From Rhynchopus euleeides (taxonomy: Eukaryota; Euglenozoa; Diplonemea; Diplonemida; Diplonemidae), in contig OY723250.1 of the NCBI GenBank assembly GCA_963210315.1, positions 2,108,001-2,172,000 on the forward strand: a stretch of 64,000 bases of DNA, in the 5' to 3' direction. The notes beneath the pieces were generated by a model. The model saw only the letters and a list, made by a program, of their open reading frames with translations. It made no database searches and was not told where the DNA came from. This document shows positions 1 through 10,919 of this stretch, in pieces. How positions within the stretch are numbered: position 1 is the first letter of the stretch; each line of letters opens with the position of its first letter. Position numbers and translations under genes: made by a program.

Positions 1-1489
1 TACTTGGACGATTCCCCCCAGTACAGTGTCGTACTTGGACGATTCCCCCCGATTTCCCCCAGTACATTGTCATACTTGGACGATTCCCCCCGATTCCCCC
101 CAGTACATTGTCGTACTTGGACGATTCCCCCCGATTTCCCCCAGTACATTGTCGTACTTGGACGATTCCCCCCGATTCCCCCCAGTACAGTGTCGTACTT
201 GGACGATTCCCCCCGATTTCCCCCAGTACATTGTCATACTTGGACGATTCCCCCCGATTCCCCCCAGTACATTGTCGTACTTGGACGATTCCCCCCGATT
301 TCCCCCAGTACATTGTCGTACTTGGACGATTCCCCCCGATTCCCCCCAGTACAGTGTCGTACTTGGACGATTCCCCTCGATTTCCCCCAGTACATTGTCA
401 TACTTGGACGATTCCCCCCGATTCCCCCCAGTACATTGTCGTACTTGGACGATTTCCCCCGATTTCCCCCAGTACATTGTCGTACTTGGACGATTCCCCC
501 CGATTCCCCCCAGTACATTGTCGTACTTGGACGATTCCCCCCGATTCCCCCCAGTACATTGTCGTACTTGGACGATTCCCCCCGATTCCCCCCAGTACAT
601 TGTCGTACTTGGACGATTCCCCCCGATTTCCCCCAGTACATTGTCGTACTTGGACGATTCCCCCCGATTCCCCCCAGTACAGTGTCGTACTTGGACGATT
701 CCCCCCGATTCCCCCCAGTACATTGTCGTACTTGGACGATTCCCCCCAGTACATTGTCATACTTGGACGATTCCCCCCGATTCCCCCCAGTACATTGTTA
801 TACTTGGACGATTCCCCCCGATTCCCCCCAGTACATTGTCATACTTGGACGATTCCCCCCGATTCCCCCCAGTACATTGTCATACTTGGACGATTCCCCC
901 CGATTCCCCCCAGTATATTGTCGTACTTGGACGATTCCCCCCGATTCCCCCCAGTACATTGTCGTACTTGGACGATTCCCCCCGATTCCCCCCAGTACAG
1001 TGTCGTACTTGGACGATTCCCCCCGATTCCCCCCAGTACATTGTCATACTTGGACGATTCCCCCCGATTCCCCCCAGTACATTGTCATACTTGGACGATT
1101 CCCCCCGATTTCCCCCAGTACATTGTCATACTTGGACGATTCCCCCCGATTCCCCCCAGTACATTGTCGTACTTGGACGATTCCCCCCGATTCCCCCCAG
1201 TACATTGTCATACTTGGACGATTCCCCCCGATTCCCCCCAGTACATTGTCATACTTGGACGATTCCCCCCGATTCCCCCCAGTACATTGTCATACTTGGA
1301 CGATTCCCCCCGATTTCCCCCAGTACATTGTCGTACTTGGACGATTCCCCCCGATTCCCCCCAGTACATTGTCATACTTGGACGATTCCCCCCGATTCCC
1401 CCCAGTACATTGTCGTACTTGGACGATTCCCCCCGATTCCCCCCAGTACATTGTCATACTTGGACGATTCCCCCCGATTCCCCCCAGTA
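1..1489. repeat. 41-bp tandem satellite, left arm
   Basis: About 36 tandem copies of a 41-bp unit with two blocks of GATTCCCCCC followed by AGTACATTGTC and GTACTTGGAC. Variation is confined to a few positions (C or T in the second block, CATTG or CAGTG, GTC or ATC), and one unit near 728-763 lacks a GATTCCCCCC block. The array continues beyond the left edge. Because 41 is not divisible by 3 and the unit has no stop in several frames, it yields spurious reading frames of over 500 codons; I regard none as coding. Confidence 0.97.
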
Positions 1490-2262
1490 AGTATGACAAT
1501 GTACTGGGGGGAATCGGGGGGAATCGTCCAAGTACGACAATGTACTGGGGGGAATCGGGGGGAATCGTCCAAGTATGACAATGTACTGGGGGGAATCGGG
1601 GGGAATCGTCCAAGTATGACAATGTACTGGGGGGAATCGGGGGGAATCGTCCAAGTATGACAATGTACTGGGGGGAATCGGGGGGAATCGTCCAAGTATG
1701 ACAATGTACTGGGGGGAATCGGGGGGAATCGTCCAAGTACGACAATGTACTGGGGGGAATCGGGGGGAATCGTCCAAGTACGACAATGTACTGGGGGGAA
1801 TCGGGGGGAATCGTCCAAGTATGACAATGTACTGGGGGGAATCGGGGGGAATCGTCCAAGTATGACAATGTACTGGGGGGAATCGGGGGGAATCGTCCAA
1901 GTACGACAATGTACTGGGGGGAATCGGGGGGAATCGTCCAAGTATGACAATGTACTGGGGGGAATCGGGGGGAATCGTCCAAGTATGACAATGTACTGGG
2001 GGAAATCGGGGGGAATCGTCCAAGTACGACAATGTACTGGGGGGAATCGGGGGGAATCCGCCAAGTACACGAATGTACTGGGGGGAATCGGGGGAAATCC
2101 GCCAAGCCTGACTATGTTCTGGGGGGAATCGGGGGGAATCCGCCAAGCATGACTATGCGCTGGGGGCAATCGGGGGAAATCCGCCAAGTATGACTATGTA
2201 CTGGGGGGAATCGGGGGGAATCCGCCAAGTACACGAATGTGCTGGGGGGAATCGGGGGGAAT
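1490..2262. repeat. 41-bp satellite, right arm, inverted orientation
   Basis: The same 41-bp unit as in 1-1489 but reverse-complemented, about 19 copies. The flip occurs abruptly inside a unit at about 1489 with no spacer, giving head-to-head arms. The last five or so units (from about 2045) are diverged: CCGCCAAG replaces CGTCCAAG, and ACACGAATG variants appear. This is the usual decay towards the edge of a satellite. An isolated diverged unit lies at about 2613-2660. Confidence 0.96.
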
Positions 2263-3795
2263 CGGAGATTTAGTGAATAGTGTGGAGCAAGTATCTTCGC
2301 GCGACGCGAGAAGCACAACAAAGCAATAGTTTGCCCAGAGGGCCGGAGAGGGGAGGGGGGCCAGCCTGACTAGTCAAGATCTGCGAGAGGGGCCGATCAC
2401 CAACGCACACACAACCCGATTTCCTGATGAAGGGTGGTGGTGGTCGCGCCCCCGTCCAACCGTGCAACGCACGTGGCGGAAACTGCACTATGCAGCAACA
2501 GTGATGAGAAACAACACAGCAAACAACAGCAACCAAGCAGCAACAAAAACCTCGCGCGCGCTCCTCCCTATTCCAAGTCTCCCTGACCGTGGCGAAGCCA
2601 CTCGACTAAAGGCGTTCGTGGGGGGAATCCACCAAGTACACCAATGTCCCGGGGGGGATTGACAGGACATCCCCTGCCGGTCGGTTGTCCTGGTAAGCGT
2701 GGGCCATAGCAACCCGGAACCACAGTGCGTCGTGGGACGTTGGGGGTCCTCGCGCCGAGTCACTGTGAGTCACGAGTCGTCAGTTTTCAGCCAAACATGG
2801 CTGACTTCTCACTTTTTATCACTCGGCGAGGGCCCCCGTTGTGGGCCTCCCTGTTGAGGCGGCGCAGCTTCTCCCGTAGACGACGGATACCATCCTGCTT
2901 CGCGGCCTGCTGTACTCGCGTCGTAGCCGTCCCCCGTGCCTCCTTCCTGCTCCGTGCCTCCGTGAGCGCGGGGTGGGCCTACCACGCCGCTCAGCTCGCT
3001 TCTGACCAGGCGCACCATCGCCTCGGGGATCAGCCCCTCCGACGTTGTCCCTTAATACACTTCGCCTCCCCGTGCAGCGGGAACCGTCTCCTGCACCGAT
3101 GTCCCACATTGGCCTTGGTGTCCGCACCCCCGCCATCGCCTTCACCAGCTTCTCCATGAAGCTGACCGCGAGGGGGGTGAAGGTAGCGCGTCGATGACCT
3201 CCGGGCCGTCCTCCAGCGCCCCTCTACGGGCGGATTTGGAGGGTGGCCCGGAGTCGGCGGTGTTGGACATCGGTGCGGGTGGATCGGCTCTGTACTCCGA
3301 GTCGCGGACCCACTCTAGACGAAGAGGGTGTCGCGGCCGTGTGGGGAACCAAAAACCTGGTGAAGGTTAGTGCCGAACGCCATGACAGCCTCGCCCGCCT
3401 GGAACACGTTGCGCCGTGACTGATTGCCTTGACCCACCCACCAAGGGGCCCCTGCACGTGCCTCCGGTACTGCGCCCCTGCTGGCCTCCTGTGTCCGACC
3501 GCCACGAGCTGCACTTGTGGTGTCGGCCAGCCGTACCACTGGCTCTTCGGACCACACACCTGCATGCGTGGGACCAGGGGGTTCCCTCCCCAGGGACGTC
3601 CGAGTCTCGTCGTTCGCAGTAGCACGTGGGATTTTCTCTGAAATTTGCACCAAATCGCCATGTTGTGAGTCAACCCTTCGATCTGAGCCACACCGAGATC
3701 GTCTTTTTCGAGAATCGGGGTCCAAATACGCTCCCCAGGCTAGGGACCCCCCAACTCCCCACACTCTTTTTTTGGGCGTTTTTCCGCTCATTTTT
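2263..3795. other. Non-repetitive stretch without a supported gene
   Basis: It holds one diverged satellite unit (2613-2660) and one copy of the 109-bp element family (2742-2837). Open frames exist on both strands, the longest 158 codons at 3315-3791 on the minus strand, but none shows a domain, a signal peptide or protein-like composition that I recognise. Confidence 0.5.
2742..2837 (-). mobile_element. 109-bp foldback family, diverged 96-bp copy
   Basis: Ends GGGGGTCCTCG and CGAGGGCCCCC, with target duplication GTT at 2739-2741 and 2838-2840. It is shorter and more diverged than the other copies, so probably older. Confidence 0.85.
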
Positions 3796-3829
3796 TCTCA
3801 CTTTTTCTCACTCGGTAGCGAGGGCCCCC
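3796..3829 (-). mobile_element. 109-bp foldback family, terminal fragment
   Basis: Only the last 34 bp are present (TCTCACTTTTTCTCACTC, then GTAGCGAGGGCCCCC), about 20 bp before the left end of the pogo derivative. Confidence 0.75.
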
Positions 3830-3848
3830 CCGTAGTACAAATTCATTA

Positions 3849-4714
3849 CAGGGGGGGGTCGAATAAACGTACTTAGTTGAATAGTAGTACTTAGCCGAAT
3901 AGTAGTACTTATTTTTTTGGGGCTCTGGGGCACGTTGGGCCGTTGAATACAAGTACTTACTTTGCCCACCCGTTTTTTTGGGAAGTATCTCGTTTTTTTT
4001 GAGATTTTCTTTTTGGAGGACCGCCTGCCAGTGGAGGGGGCACACAAATCCACAAACTTTGGGGCAAGGAATGGGGACAAGGTCTATTGGTGCCACTTCG
4101 GGGAACCAGGGTGCACGGGCCCCGCAAACCCGCAAGCTCATGCGGTCCAGAGGCATCAGAACCACTGCTGAAGCCCGCCGCGCATTCCCTCAGCTACGGC
4201 GTCCGCAGTCCCCACCACCACCGCCCCAGACAAAGCTCACCGTAGACCTGTGACATCCACCAACAGGGCCAATATCTTCGGCTGGTGTCGATATAGTGAC
4301 GACGTCGGATGCTTTCATCTGCTCACGGAATGCCTCAAGAGGATGGGCCACAGCCAGGCGCTCCCCGGCCTTCCTTCAACGAAGTGATCTGGGCCAGGGC
4401 ACGCAGCAGTGACCAGCGCGCCCCTGGTGGACCAAATAGCCCCGCAGAGCCCCTGCAAACAGTGTTTTTAGGAAAAGTTGAATAGACGTACTACGTACGT
4501 CTATTCGCTCGCAACGTATTTTATACTTTTTTGGCGAGGTCGATTTAGGCCCGCCCGTTCGCCGAATAGTAGTACTTAGTACGTTTATTTGACCCCCCCC
4601 TGGGGGCCCTCGCTACCAGTCAAAGCTCGTCACAGCTCGTCAGTCAGTGAGGGGAAGTGGGCTGGAACTCACTTTTTCTCACTCAGTCACATCTGGTAGC
4701 GAGGGCCCCCCCTG
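3849..4714. mobile_element. Internally deleted pogo-type element (copy A)
   Basis: It begins CAGGGGGGGGTCGAATAAAC and ends with the inverse, GACCCCCCCCTG, flanked by TA at 3847-3848 and 4715-4716. Its first 340 bases match the right end of copy B (7400 back to about 6780) in inverse orientation, and about 4410-4600 matches the left end of B (4731-4925), also inverse. It is therefore a non-autonomous derivative that lost the transposase and lies in the opposite orientation. A 109-bp element is inserted three bases from its right end, at 4602-4710. Confidence 0.85.
4602..4710. mobile_element. 109-bp foldback element, subtype II
   Basis: Full length, 109 bp, target duplication CCT at 4599-4601 and 4711-4713. 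The first half carries the subtype II sequence (CAGCTCGTCAGTCAGTG) in place of the usual one. It sits inside the terminal repeat of pogo copy A. Confidence 0.95.
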
Positions 4715-4730
4715 TAAAGATTTATCTTTA

Positions 4731-7400
4731 CAGGGGGGGGTCAAATAAACGTACTTAGTACTACTATTCGGCGAACGCGCGGGCCTAAATCGACCTCGCC
4801 AGAAAATTAATAAATAGTTTGCGAGCGAATAGACGTACTAAGTACGTCTATTCAACTTTTCCTAAAAACGCTGTTTGCAGGGGCTCTGCGGGGCTGTTTG
4901 GTCCACCAGGGGCGCGCTGGTCACTGCTGTCGTCCGTCTCTCACTTCTTCTGCCTTCCGGTCGAGTATCCGCTCTGTTCTCGTCCTACCACTCGCCCCTC
5001 ATTTGGTTTCGTACCGTTTTGATTTGTATTGCCTCCCCCCCCCCTCTGGTGCCCCCCCTGGTTGACATTCTTGTTGAGTTAGTGAAAGCATACACAGTTC
5101 ATCAGAGCTGTCAGCTTCACTGTCGGTGGTTGGTTGGTGCGTTGATGCTTAAAAAAAGATGTGAAAAGGGCAAGCCACAACCAGCACGCCCCAACTTACT
5201 TCTTCTTGGGCTTGCTGGGGCAAGTCTGCATGTTGTGCCCAGGCTTCCTACACCCTTTGCAGAGCCTGCGGTGTTTGTTGGGAGTCTGGGTGGTCGGGGA
5301 CGCTGCGCGCTTCTTTTCGGAGGACTGGGAGGACTGGGAAGGCTGTGTCTGTGTGAGAGAGTTCACACGAACCGGCTTCGCCCATGCCAAGATGCTTGTC
5401 TGTTGGGTTGGCTGAGACACAACTTTCTTTTGGGTGGACTGCTTCTCTGTGCTCTCTTTTGCCTTCCCGTCCAACCCAGGTTCAAGGTCCGCACCACCAG
5501 CCTCAGGGGATGTTTCTGTGCTTGGTGCGAAGGTGAGGTCCGGACAAAGGGAGCTCTTCACGAACCCGTCCTCCTCACCCGACACCTTCAGCACGTACCC
5601 CATATCCCGCAAGCGCTGGGCTACCACCTCCCCCCTCACACTTTCCACCGACTTTCCCCAAACAGCTCCAACAGAGGTGCACATGGCCTCGCGGTACCAC
5701 CTCTCTGTGAAGCGACAATCCTGGCGAAAACCTTCGGCTGTTGATTTCTTTATCTCGAGACGGGCTTTGTCCTTGAGCCCTTCCAGGTGAGTGTGGAAGG
5801 CAGCCTTGAATGGTGCAAATGCATGCACATCAAGGTACTGCACTGTTCCTGTCAACCCACCTGGAATGACCGCTGACTTCGCCCCCGTCTTCCTGTGCAA
5901 GTACGCAACATTTTTTGGTGCAATGTGTGTTGTCGCCGAGTCATAAATGACAAGCACGTTTTTGTTTTTGCAAATGGGGGCCAAGACGCTGTCAATCCAC
6001 CACCGCCACTCGGCTTCTTTGACCCAGCCGGTTTTCTGGAAAGTACAGTTAACCCCCGAGTCTTTGTGAATCTGATGCTCCTCCTTCTTTATCCTCTCGC
6101 CCGCACCTTTAAAAACGATCGACTGCTTTGTCGCAAGAATGGTCCTGTCTTTCACACTGAACGTGACAGCACCAATCAACGTGGCAAATCTATTTTTTCC
6201 AGCATCGGTATCGACCACGATGTTGGTGTCAGTGGTGTAGCACAACAGTTTGTCCCTGCGGGTAGAGCTCTTGTACAAGGCAGACTCATCCACATTCACA
6301 ACCAGGTCAAAAGTACCAAAGGGGTTGTGCAGCAGCTCGGACCCGATGGAGAGGCGTCTGATGGTGGACCAGAAGCTGTGCAACTGGACCCGGGCTTTTT
6401 CAAGAGAAAGCTTGGCAATGCGCGAAGTACGAAATTGAAACTTGTTTCTCCTGGCCCAACCGTCGATCCACTCCACCGAAGCCTGGAAGCCTTTCGGGAA
6501 GGGAACAAAGGACATGGCAAGCTCCTTGATTTTGCGGCGCGTCGTTGGCAAGTCGTTCTTCCGCCGTTCTCCCACTTCTTTAAGCACGTGGGCCTCCACC
6601 TCAGGAAAGAAACACGACCTCCCCCTCCCCGCCTTTCTTTTGGCATGTGTTTTTCCGCAGCTGGTCCTCGAAGGCTACATCTATGGTGAGGTGTGTCTGG
6701 GGCCATCCGTCCACATCTTCTCGTTGGTGGTAGGGACTGCGGACGCCGTAGATGAGGAGTCGTTTAATGCGCGCCGCTCTTCAGCAGTGATTTTGACGCC
6801 TCTGGACCCCAGGAGTTTGCGGGTTTCCGGTTTTGCGGTCTTCAGCAGTGGTTCTGATGCCTCTGGACCGCAGGAGTTTGCGGGTTCGCTGGTTTCCCGT
6901 CCGTATGTGTCTGAGGGGGGATGCCCCGATTCCCTTCGTCACGACATATCTTTGAGCGTAGGTCACTTCCCCCCTCTACGGACCCCGTGCACCCTGGTTC
7001 CCCTAAGTGGCACCAATAGACCCCGTTGTCCCCATTCCTTGCCCCAAAGTTTGCAGATTTGTGTGTCTCCAAAAAGAAAGAGTCCGGGTTTTGTTTGTGC
7101 GCACGAGCGGCAGTGTGTTGTGGCCCCTGTGAAGGGCGTTGCTGTGATAAAAGTGGTTTTGTGTTGCTCACTCAAAACACACTGCGCGCGGGTACGCTCC
7201 CACTGACTCTTTCGCTGTGACAAGCAAGCTTGTTTGGGCAAAAATCTCAAAAAAAAACGAAAAATTTCCCCAAAAAAAAGGGTGAAAAGTAAGTACTACT
7301 ATTCAACGGCCCAACGTGCCCCAGAGCCCCAAAAAAATAAGTACTACTATTCGGCTAAGTACTACTATTCAACTAAGTACGTTTATTTGACCCCCCCCTG
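4731..7400 (-). mobile_element. Pogo-type (Tc1/mariner) DNA transposon, copy B
   Basis: Terminal inverted repeats CAGGGGGGGGTCAAATAAAC and the inverse (GTTTATTTGACCCCCCCCTG), with target duplication TA at 4729-4730 and 7401-7402. Total 2670 bp. Subterminal sequence is rich in short repeats of the type AAGTACTACTATTCGGC. It encodes a DDE transposase on the minus strand. The left end faces copy A, and the two elements are separated by only 16 bp including both TA sites. Confidence 0.9.
5196..6599 (-). CDS. Pogo-type DDE transposase with CCHC zinc knuckle
   Basis: This would cut and rejoin DNA at TA sites in the nucleus. In the 467 codons, residues 1-60 look like the CENP-B/Tc5 helix-turn-helix (ERRKNDLPTTRRKIKELAM, later WIDGWARRNKFQFRT). 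The DDE_1 catalytic core shows VNVDES (D104), VIYDSATTH (D220) and GGLTGTVQYLDVHAFAPFK (D257), the family's 'PGGLT..LQPLDV' signature. A serine/threonine/glutamine-rich linker carries a PIP-like QTSILAWA (400-407). A CCHC knuckle, CKGCRKPGHNMQTC (447-460), precedes a basic tail. The frame opens at a GTG, not an ATG. Codons just upstream in another frame continue the homology (AFEDQLRKN, then VVFL), so a one-base slip in the T run near 6604-6608 probably disrupts the N-terminus. Family assignment is firm; activity is doubtful. Confidence 0.88.
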   Translation of the reverse strand: MEAHVLKEVGERRKNDLPTTRRKIKELAMSFVPFPKGFQASVEWIDGWARRNKFQFRTSRIAKLSLEKARVQLHSFWSTIRRLSIGSELLHNPFGTFDLVVNVDESALYKSSTRRDKLLCYTTDTNIVVDTDAGKNRFATLIGAVTFSVKDRTILATKQSIVFKGAGERIKKEEHQIHKDSGVNCTFQKTGWVKEAEWRWWIDSVLAPICKNKNVLVIYDSATTHIAPKNVAYLHRKTGAKSAVIPGGLTGTVQYLDVHAFAPFKAAFHTHLEGLKDKARLEIKKSTAEGFRQDCRFTERWYREAMCTSVGAVWGKSVESVRGEVVAQRLRDMGYVLKVSGEEDGFVKSSLCPDLTFAPSTETSPEAGGADLEPGLDGKAKESTEKQSTQKKVVSQPTQQTSILAWAKPVRVNSLTQTQPSQSSQSSEKKRAASPTTQTPNKHRRLCKGCRKPGHNMQTCPSKPKKK

Positions 7401-7670
7401 TAATGTTTTTACTCTAACCCACCCGCTGTCATAACCCACCCACCCACCCCCCCCCCCTCCCCCCCTTCTCGACCCACCCTTCCACACCGTAACCTGCTGC
7501 TTCCACCCGTCCCCTGCTGGGGGCTCCATAGGGTACTCTGCTGGGGTACACCGGGTAAAAGTGTGTTTGCTATTTTAAAACGCAAGCTCCCGACATGTTA
7601 GGTGTATAGGATTTCATGTTTTGGGACATCTGAGTCCACGGTGACCGTTCTCCATCCAACTACAATCCGT

Positions 7671-7779
7671 GGGGGCCCTCGCTACCAGTCACAGCTCGTC
7701 ACAGCTCGTCAGTCAGTGCGGGAAAGTGGGCCGCGGCTCACTTTTTCTCACTCAGTCACACTTGGTAGCGAGGGCCCCC
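7671..7779. mobile_element. 109-bp foldback element, subtype II
   Basis: 109 bp; target duplication CGT at 7668-7670 and 7780-7782; subtype II first half (CAGCTCGTCAGTCAGTG). Confidence 0.95.
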
Positions 7780-7807
7780 CGTAGTAATTATTTAAATGGC
7801 AAACAGA

Positions 7808-7916
7808 GGGGGCCCTCGCTACCAAGTGTGACTGAGTGAGAAAAAGTGAGAAGTCAGCCATGTTTGGCTGAAAACTGACGACTCGTGACTCACAGTGACT
7901 CGTAGCGAGGGCCCCC
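7808..7916 (+). mobile_element. 109-bp foldback element, subtype I
   Basis: 109 bp; target duplication AGA at 7805-7807 and 7917-7919; inner hairpin AGCCATGTTTGGCT. Confidence 0.96.
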
Positions 7917-8137
7917 AGAAAAACCGGTTTTTTGGTCATTTTTGGCCTTTTCGCTGGTTGGGGGGGTCAAAACCGCCCGGCCCCAGGTGGTCCCTGGAGG
8001 GGGGGTCTGGTCCCGGATTCTCGGTTTCTGGGTCCAATAATCCTACTTCTGCTAAGGGGACCTTTTCGATTTTTTTTTCGGAAAGTCCACGGATGACGTA
8101 CGAATCGTAATATCGTATCATATCGTAAATACGATAT

Positions 8138-8246
8138 GGGGGCCCTCGCTACCAAGTGTGACTGAGTGAGAAAAAGTGAGAAGTCAGCCATGTTTGGCTG
8201 ACAACTGACGACTCGTGACTCACAGTGACTCGTAGCGAGGGCCCCC
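8138..8246 (+). mobile_element. 109-bp foldback element, subtype I
   Basis: 109 bp; target duplication TAT at 8135-8137 and 8247-8249; nested in the hAT left subterminal region. Confidence 0.96.
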
Positions 8247-8289
8247 TATGTATCGTATTTTTTAAGGCGATATCGCAATATATCGCAAT

Positions 8290-8398
8290 GGGGGCCTTCG
8301 CTACCAAGTGTGACTGAGTGAGAAAAAGTGAGCCACGGCCCACTTCCCCTCACTGACTGACGAGCTGTGACGAGCAGTGACTGGTAGCGAAGGCCCCC
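8290..8398. mobile_element. 109-bp foldback element, subtype II, GGCCTTCG variant
   Basis: 109 bp; target duplication AAT at 8287-8289 and 8399-8401. Both ends carry the same change (GGGGGCCTTCGC and GCGAAGGCCCCC), so the two termini changed together. Confidence 0.95.
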
Positions 8399-8541
8399 AA
8401 TATATCGTATTTATATCGTGTTTAGTCAGCCTTGATATCGTATGCGATATGCCCATATCGCACTATTACTACAGGCTTCTGAGGGAGGCAATGGGATGGC
8501 TAGGTGGCCACATGAGACAACACCACAAGGATGGGACACGG

Positions 8542-9959
8542 CTAAGTGGTGTTACGCCCCAAGACGTCCCGCCACCTCTCTTCCGACGCCTCCAGCACTT
8601 CATCAGTAATCACCTCCTGGGCAACTGCTTCCGGGTCCATCACCTCCATGAGTTCAAAGAACTCTCTTGAGGAAAACGTGTCCCACAGCTCTTTGAGAAG
8701 TTGTTGTTCCTCGTTGGTGACGTGTTGGATGCTCTTCCATACTTCCCCCACGACAAAGCAGGACTTCTGATCGCTGGGGGGGTTGCTCATCCAGAGGAAG
8801 AACTGTAGGAGGCTCTGTGCATCGTCTGGGTCTCCGAGAGCATGTCCCCCCACCCATCCCCTCCGATCAAATGTAACTCTCGGACACTTTGCGGTTTGTA
8901 GGCGCGCTCAAGCTCTTCGTGCAAGAAGCTTGCAAGCAGGTCGGTCCGGGGTGCCACATGCTCAACGACGTGAAACAGCGCTGACCACCTCGTTTCTGAG
9001 GTGGTGCGCGGCGCCTGTGAGAAGAAGGTCACGAACTGGATGGCGAGGGGGAAGCGCTTCGTGTAGAAGTCTTTGCAACATTTGTTGGCGTGATGCCCCA
9101 AACACCACACCGACAGACGCCCTGTGAGCTTGATGAGGCGCTGGTTTGTCGCGCATCTGTCCATGTTGACAGACGCGATCGTAAACGAGTAGTCGCATTC
9201 GAGCCGCTGCAGCACATCTTCAAGCATCACTGCGTCAGGGCTCACCCCAGCCTGAACACCTCAACGCACACCAGCAGCGGTTGTTGCCCAACATATGCAG
9301 TCACAGCGAGGTACGAGGTGTGGATCGATGCTGCTGTAGTTCCGTCGATGCCAATAGGCACGGTGCGACCTTTGAGAGCATCTTTCAGCGCCTTCAGAAG
9401 TGCATCCGTGTGGCTGCTGTGTTTCTGCAAGAGGGCGCGTCCGCTGGGCATGTTCGGGTACAGGTGTTTCCGAATCGCCAACACCACAAGCTCCGCCTGG
9501 CTGGCCGTGGTATTGCCGATGCAAAGTGAATACGACAGGTCACTCACGAATTCCGGTGCTGGATTGGCTCCGTGCGCCTTCTGCTGCCTCCCTTGCCTGT
9601 CGCCGTTCTTGTCTTCACCGCCCGACTGCTTCTTCTTCTGGTGCTCGACCGCACGGGCGGGTGATGGCGAGCTTTGATCCGGAAAAAGGGGTGCTAAAAA
9701 ATTGCTGGCGCGCTTCGCGCGCGAGCGCCTCATGCAATGCACGCGTATATCCGCAACAACATTCGTTCTGATCGATACGCTTTGCAATGTGCGGTGTGAG
9801 TGGACAACGAGGAAGTCGTACAGACTTCGTTGTGCAGGGATGGTAGTCTGCACGTACTCCGTCTTCACTCACGACCATGTCGCACTCCTGGTGTTGTGCC
9901 GTTTCCCACTTGCCATGGTACACCAAATGGTACATGCACACTCGACAGGTGCACAGCAC
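8542..9959 (-). pseudogene. hAT transposase, frame-broken
   Basis: Three overlapping minus-strand frames carry consecutive parts of a hAT/DUF659-like transposase. 9615-9959 has a BED-like finger start (CTCRVC, then QHQEC). 9242-9868 has IDGTTAASIHTSYLAVTAY, the first catalytic block. 8787-9245 has ASVNMDRC, CLGHHANKCCKDF and TSETRWSALFHVV, matching the second catalytic aspartate, the C..H...D block and the T-RW block of hAT proteins. 8542-8853 continues with an acidic helical region. The frame changes at 9242-9245 and about 8850 each fall at a run of Gs. The first change could instead be a tiny GT-AG stretch (9848-9872, 25 nt) whose removal keeps frame. A PIP-like QRSLYDFL lies at 9809-9832. 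No C-terminal ERxFS dimerisation block is seen. Confidence 0.75.
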
Positions 9960-10322
9960 AGGGGTTTAGGGGGCGGAGCCCCCCAGCCGCCGGAGGCCAC
10001 GGTAGCGAACATCTGGCCTTCTCCTTCGCGTTCTGGGACTCTTTGGATCAATTGCGGTTCGTAGTGGGGCACGAACCCAGGGACGCTCGTTGTTGGGAAG
10101 TTGTGCAGGTCGATGAGTGGAAAACTGTCTGAAACCTGTGAAAAATTCCACCCCTGGGGCTGTCGGGCCCTGTGAAACTTGAAAAGATCGCAAAAATTCA
10201 CAGGGCATTCACAAAAAATCACAAAAAAACGTTTGCTATGTTGGATTAGCGGATCCGCATCGTACAGAACGTCTACGAAAGACGACGCACGAGAACTGAT
10301 ACGCTATACAAAAAAACACAAA

Positions 10323-10431
10323 GGGGGCCCTCGCTACGAGTCACTGTGAGTCACGAGTCGTCAGTTTTCAGCCAAACATGGCTGACTTCTCACTTTTTCT
10401 CACTCAGTCACACTTGGTAGCGAGGGCCCCC
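10323..10431 (-). mobile_element. 109-bp foldback element, subtype I
   Basis: 109 bp; target duplication AAA at 10320-10322 and 10432-10434; nested in the hAT element. Confidence 0.96.
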
Positions 10432-10919
10432 AAATAAACGCAAACATTCTCCGCAATTTCTTGTGATTTTTTGCGACTTTTTGTGTTGGTCTTGTGATTT
10501 CTTGCGACTTTCTCAAGTTTCGCAGGGCCTGACAGCCCCAACCCCCAAAAAAATGCCGAAACTCGCCGTCGGGTTTTCGGGGGAAAAAATACAAATGGAG
10601 ACTTTCGCCCCCAAACTCGCCATCGGGAGAACACTGGGGTTTGCGGGTTTGCAGAGACGCGACATCCTTGACGGCGTACACGTCTTTGGCATCGCCTTGC
10701 AGCTTATCATGACGTGTTTTCGCTGTCACGTAGCTCACTCGCGCCCCTGCTTTCTGCTTCGCCAGCTGCTCTTTGAGAGCCTTTGGCTTCGGAGTGGGTG
10801 ACTCATCTGGGGTGGTGGTGGTAGTCTCGCCGCCCCTCGTTGGTGTGCTGGGTGCCTTTTTCCCCGGTGCCCACCCCGTGTGGCCATGCATCATCCTAAA
10901 CGATTCGTAATATCGCATA

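Larger units (their letters stand above)
7403..8080. other. Spacer with two 109-bp elements and a minisatellite-related segment
   Basis: Contains a C-rich low-complexity tract (7436-7466), two 109-bp elements, and from about 7917 a segment (AGAAAAACCGGTTTTTTGG, then CTTTTCGCTGGTTGG and GATTCTCGGTTT) that resembles the interspersed block of the 11.3-12.6 kb minisatellite. No gene seen. Confidence 0.6.

Noticed and set aside
4-2187. Proteins of 200-540 residues rich in SYLDDSPRFPPVHC or MYWGESGGIVQV
   Set aside because: They are translations of the 41-bp satellite, open in several frames on both strands; no start context or domain.
3315-3791. 158-codon minus-strand frame
   Set aside because: No family, overlaps a fragment of the 109-bp element, and a competing frame of equal length overlaps it.
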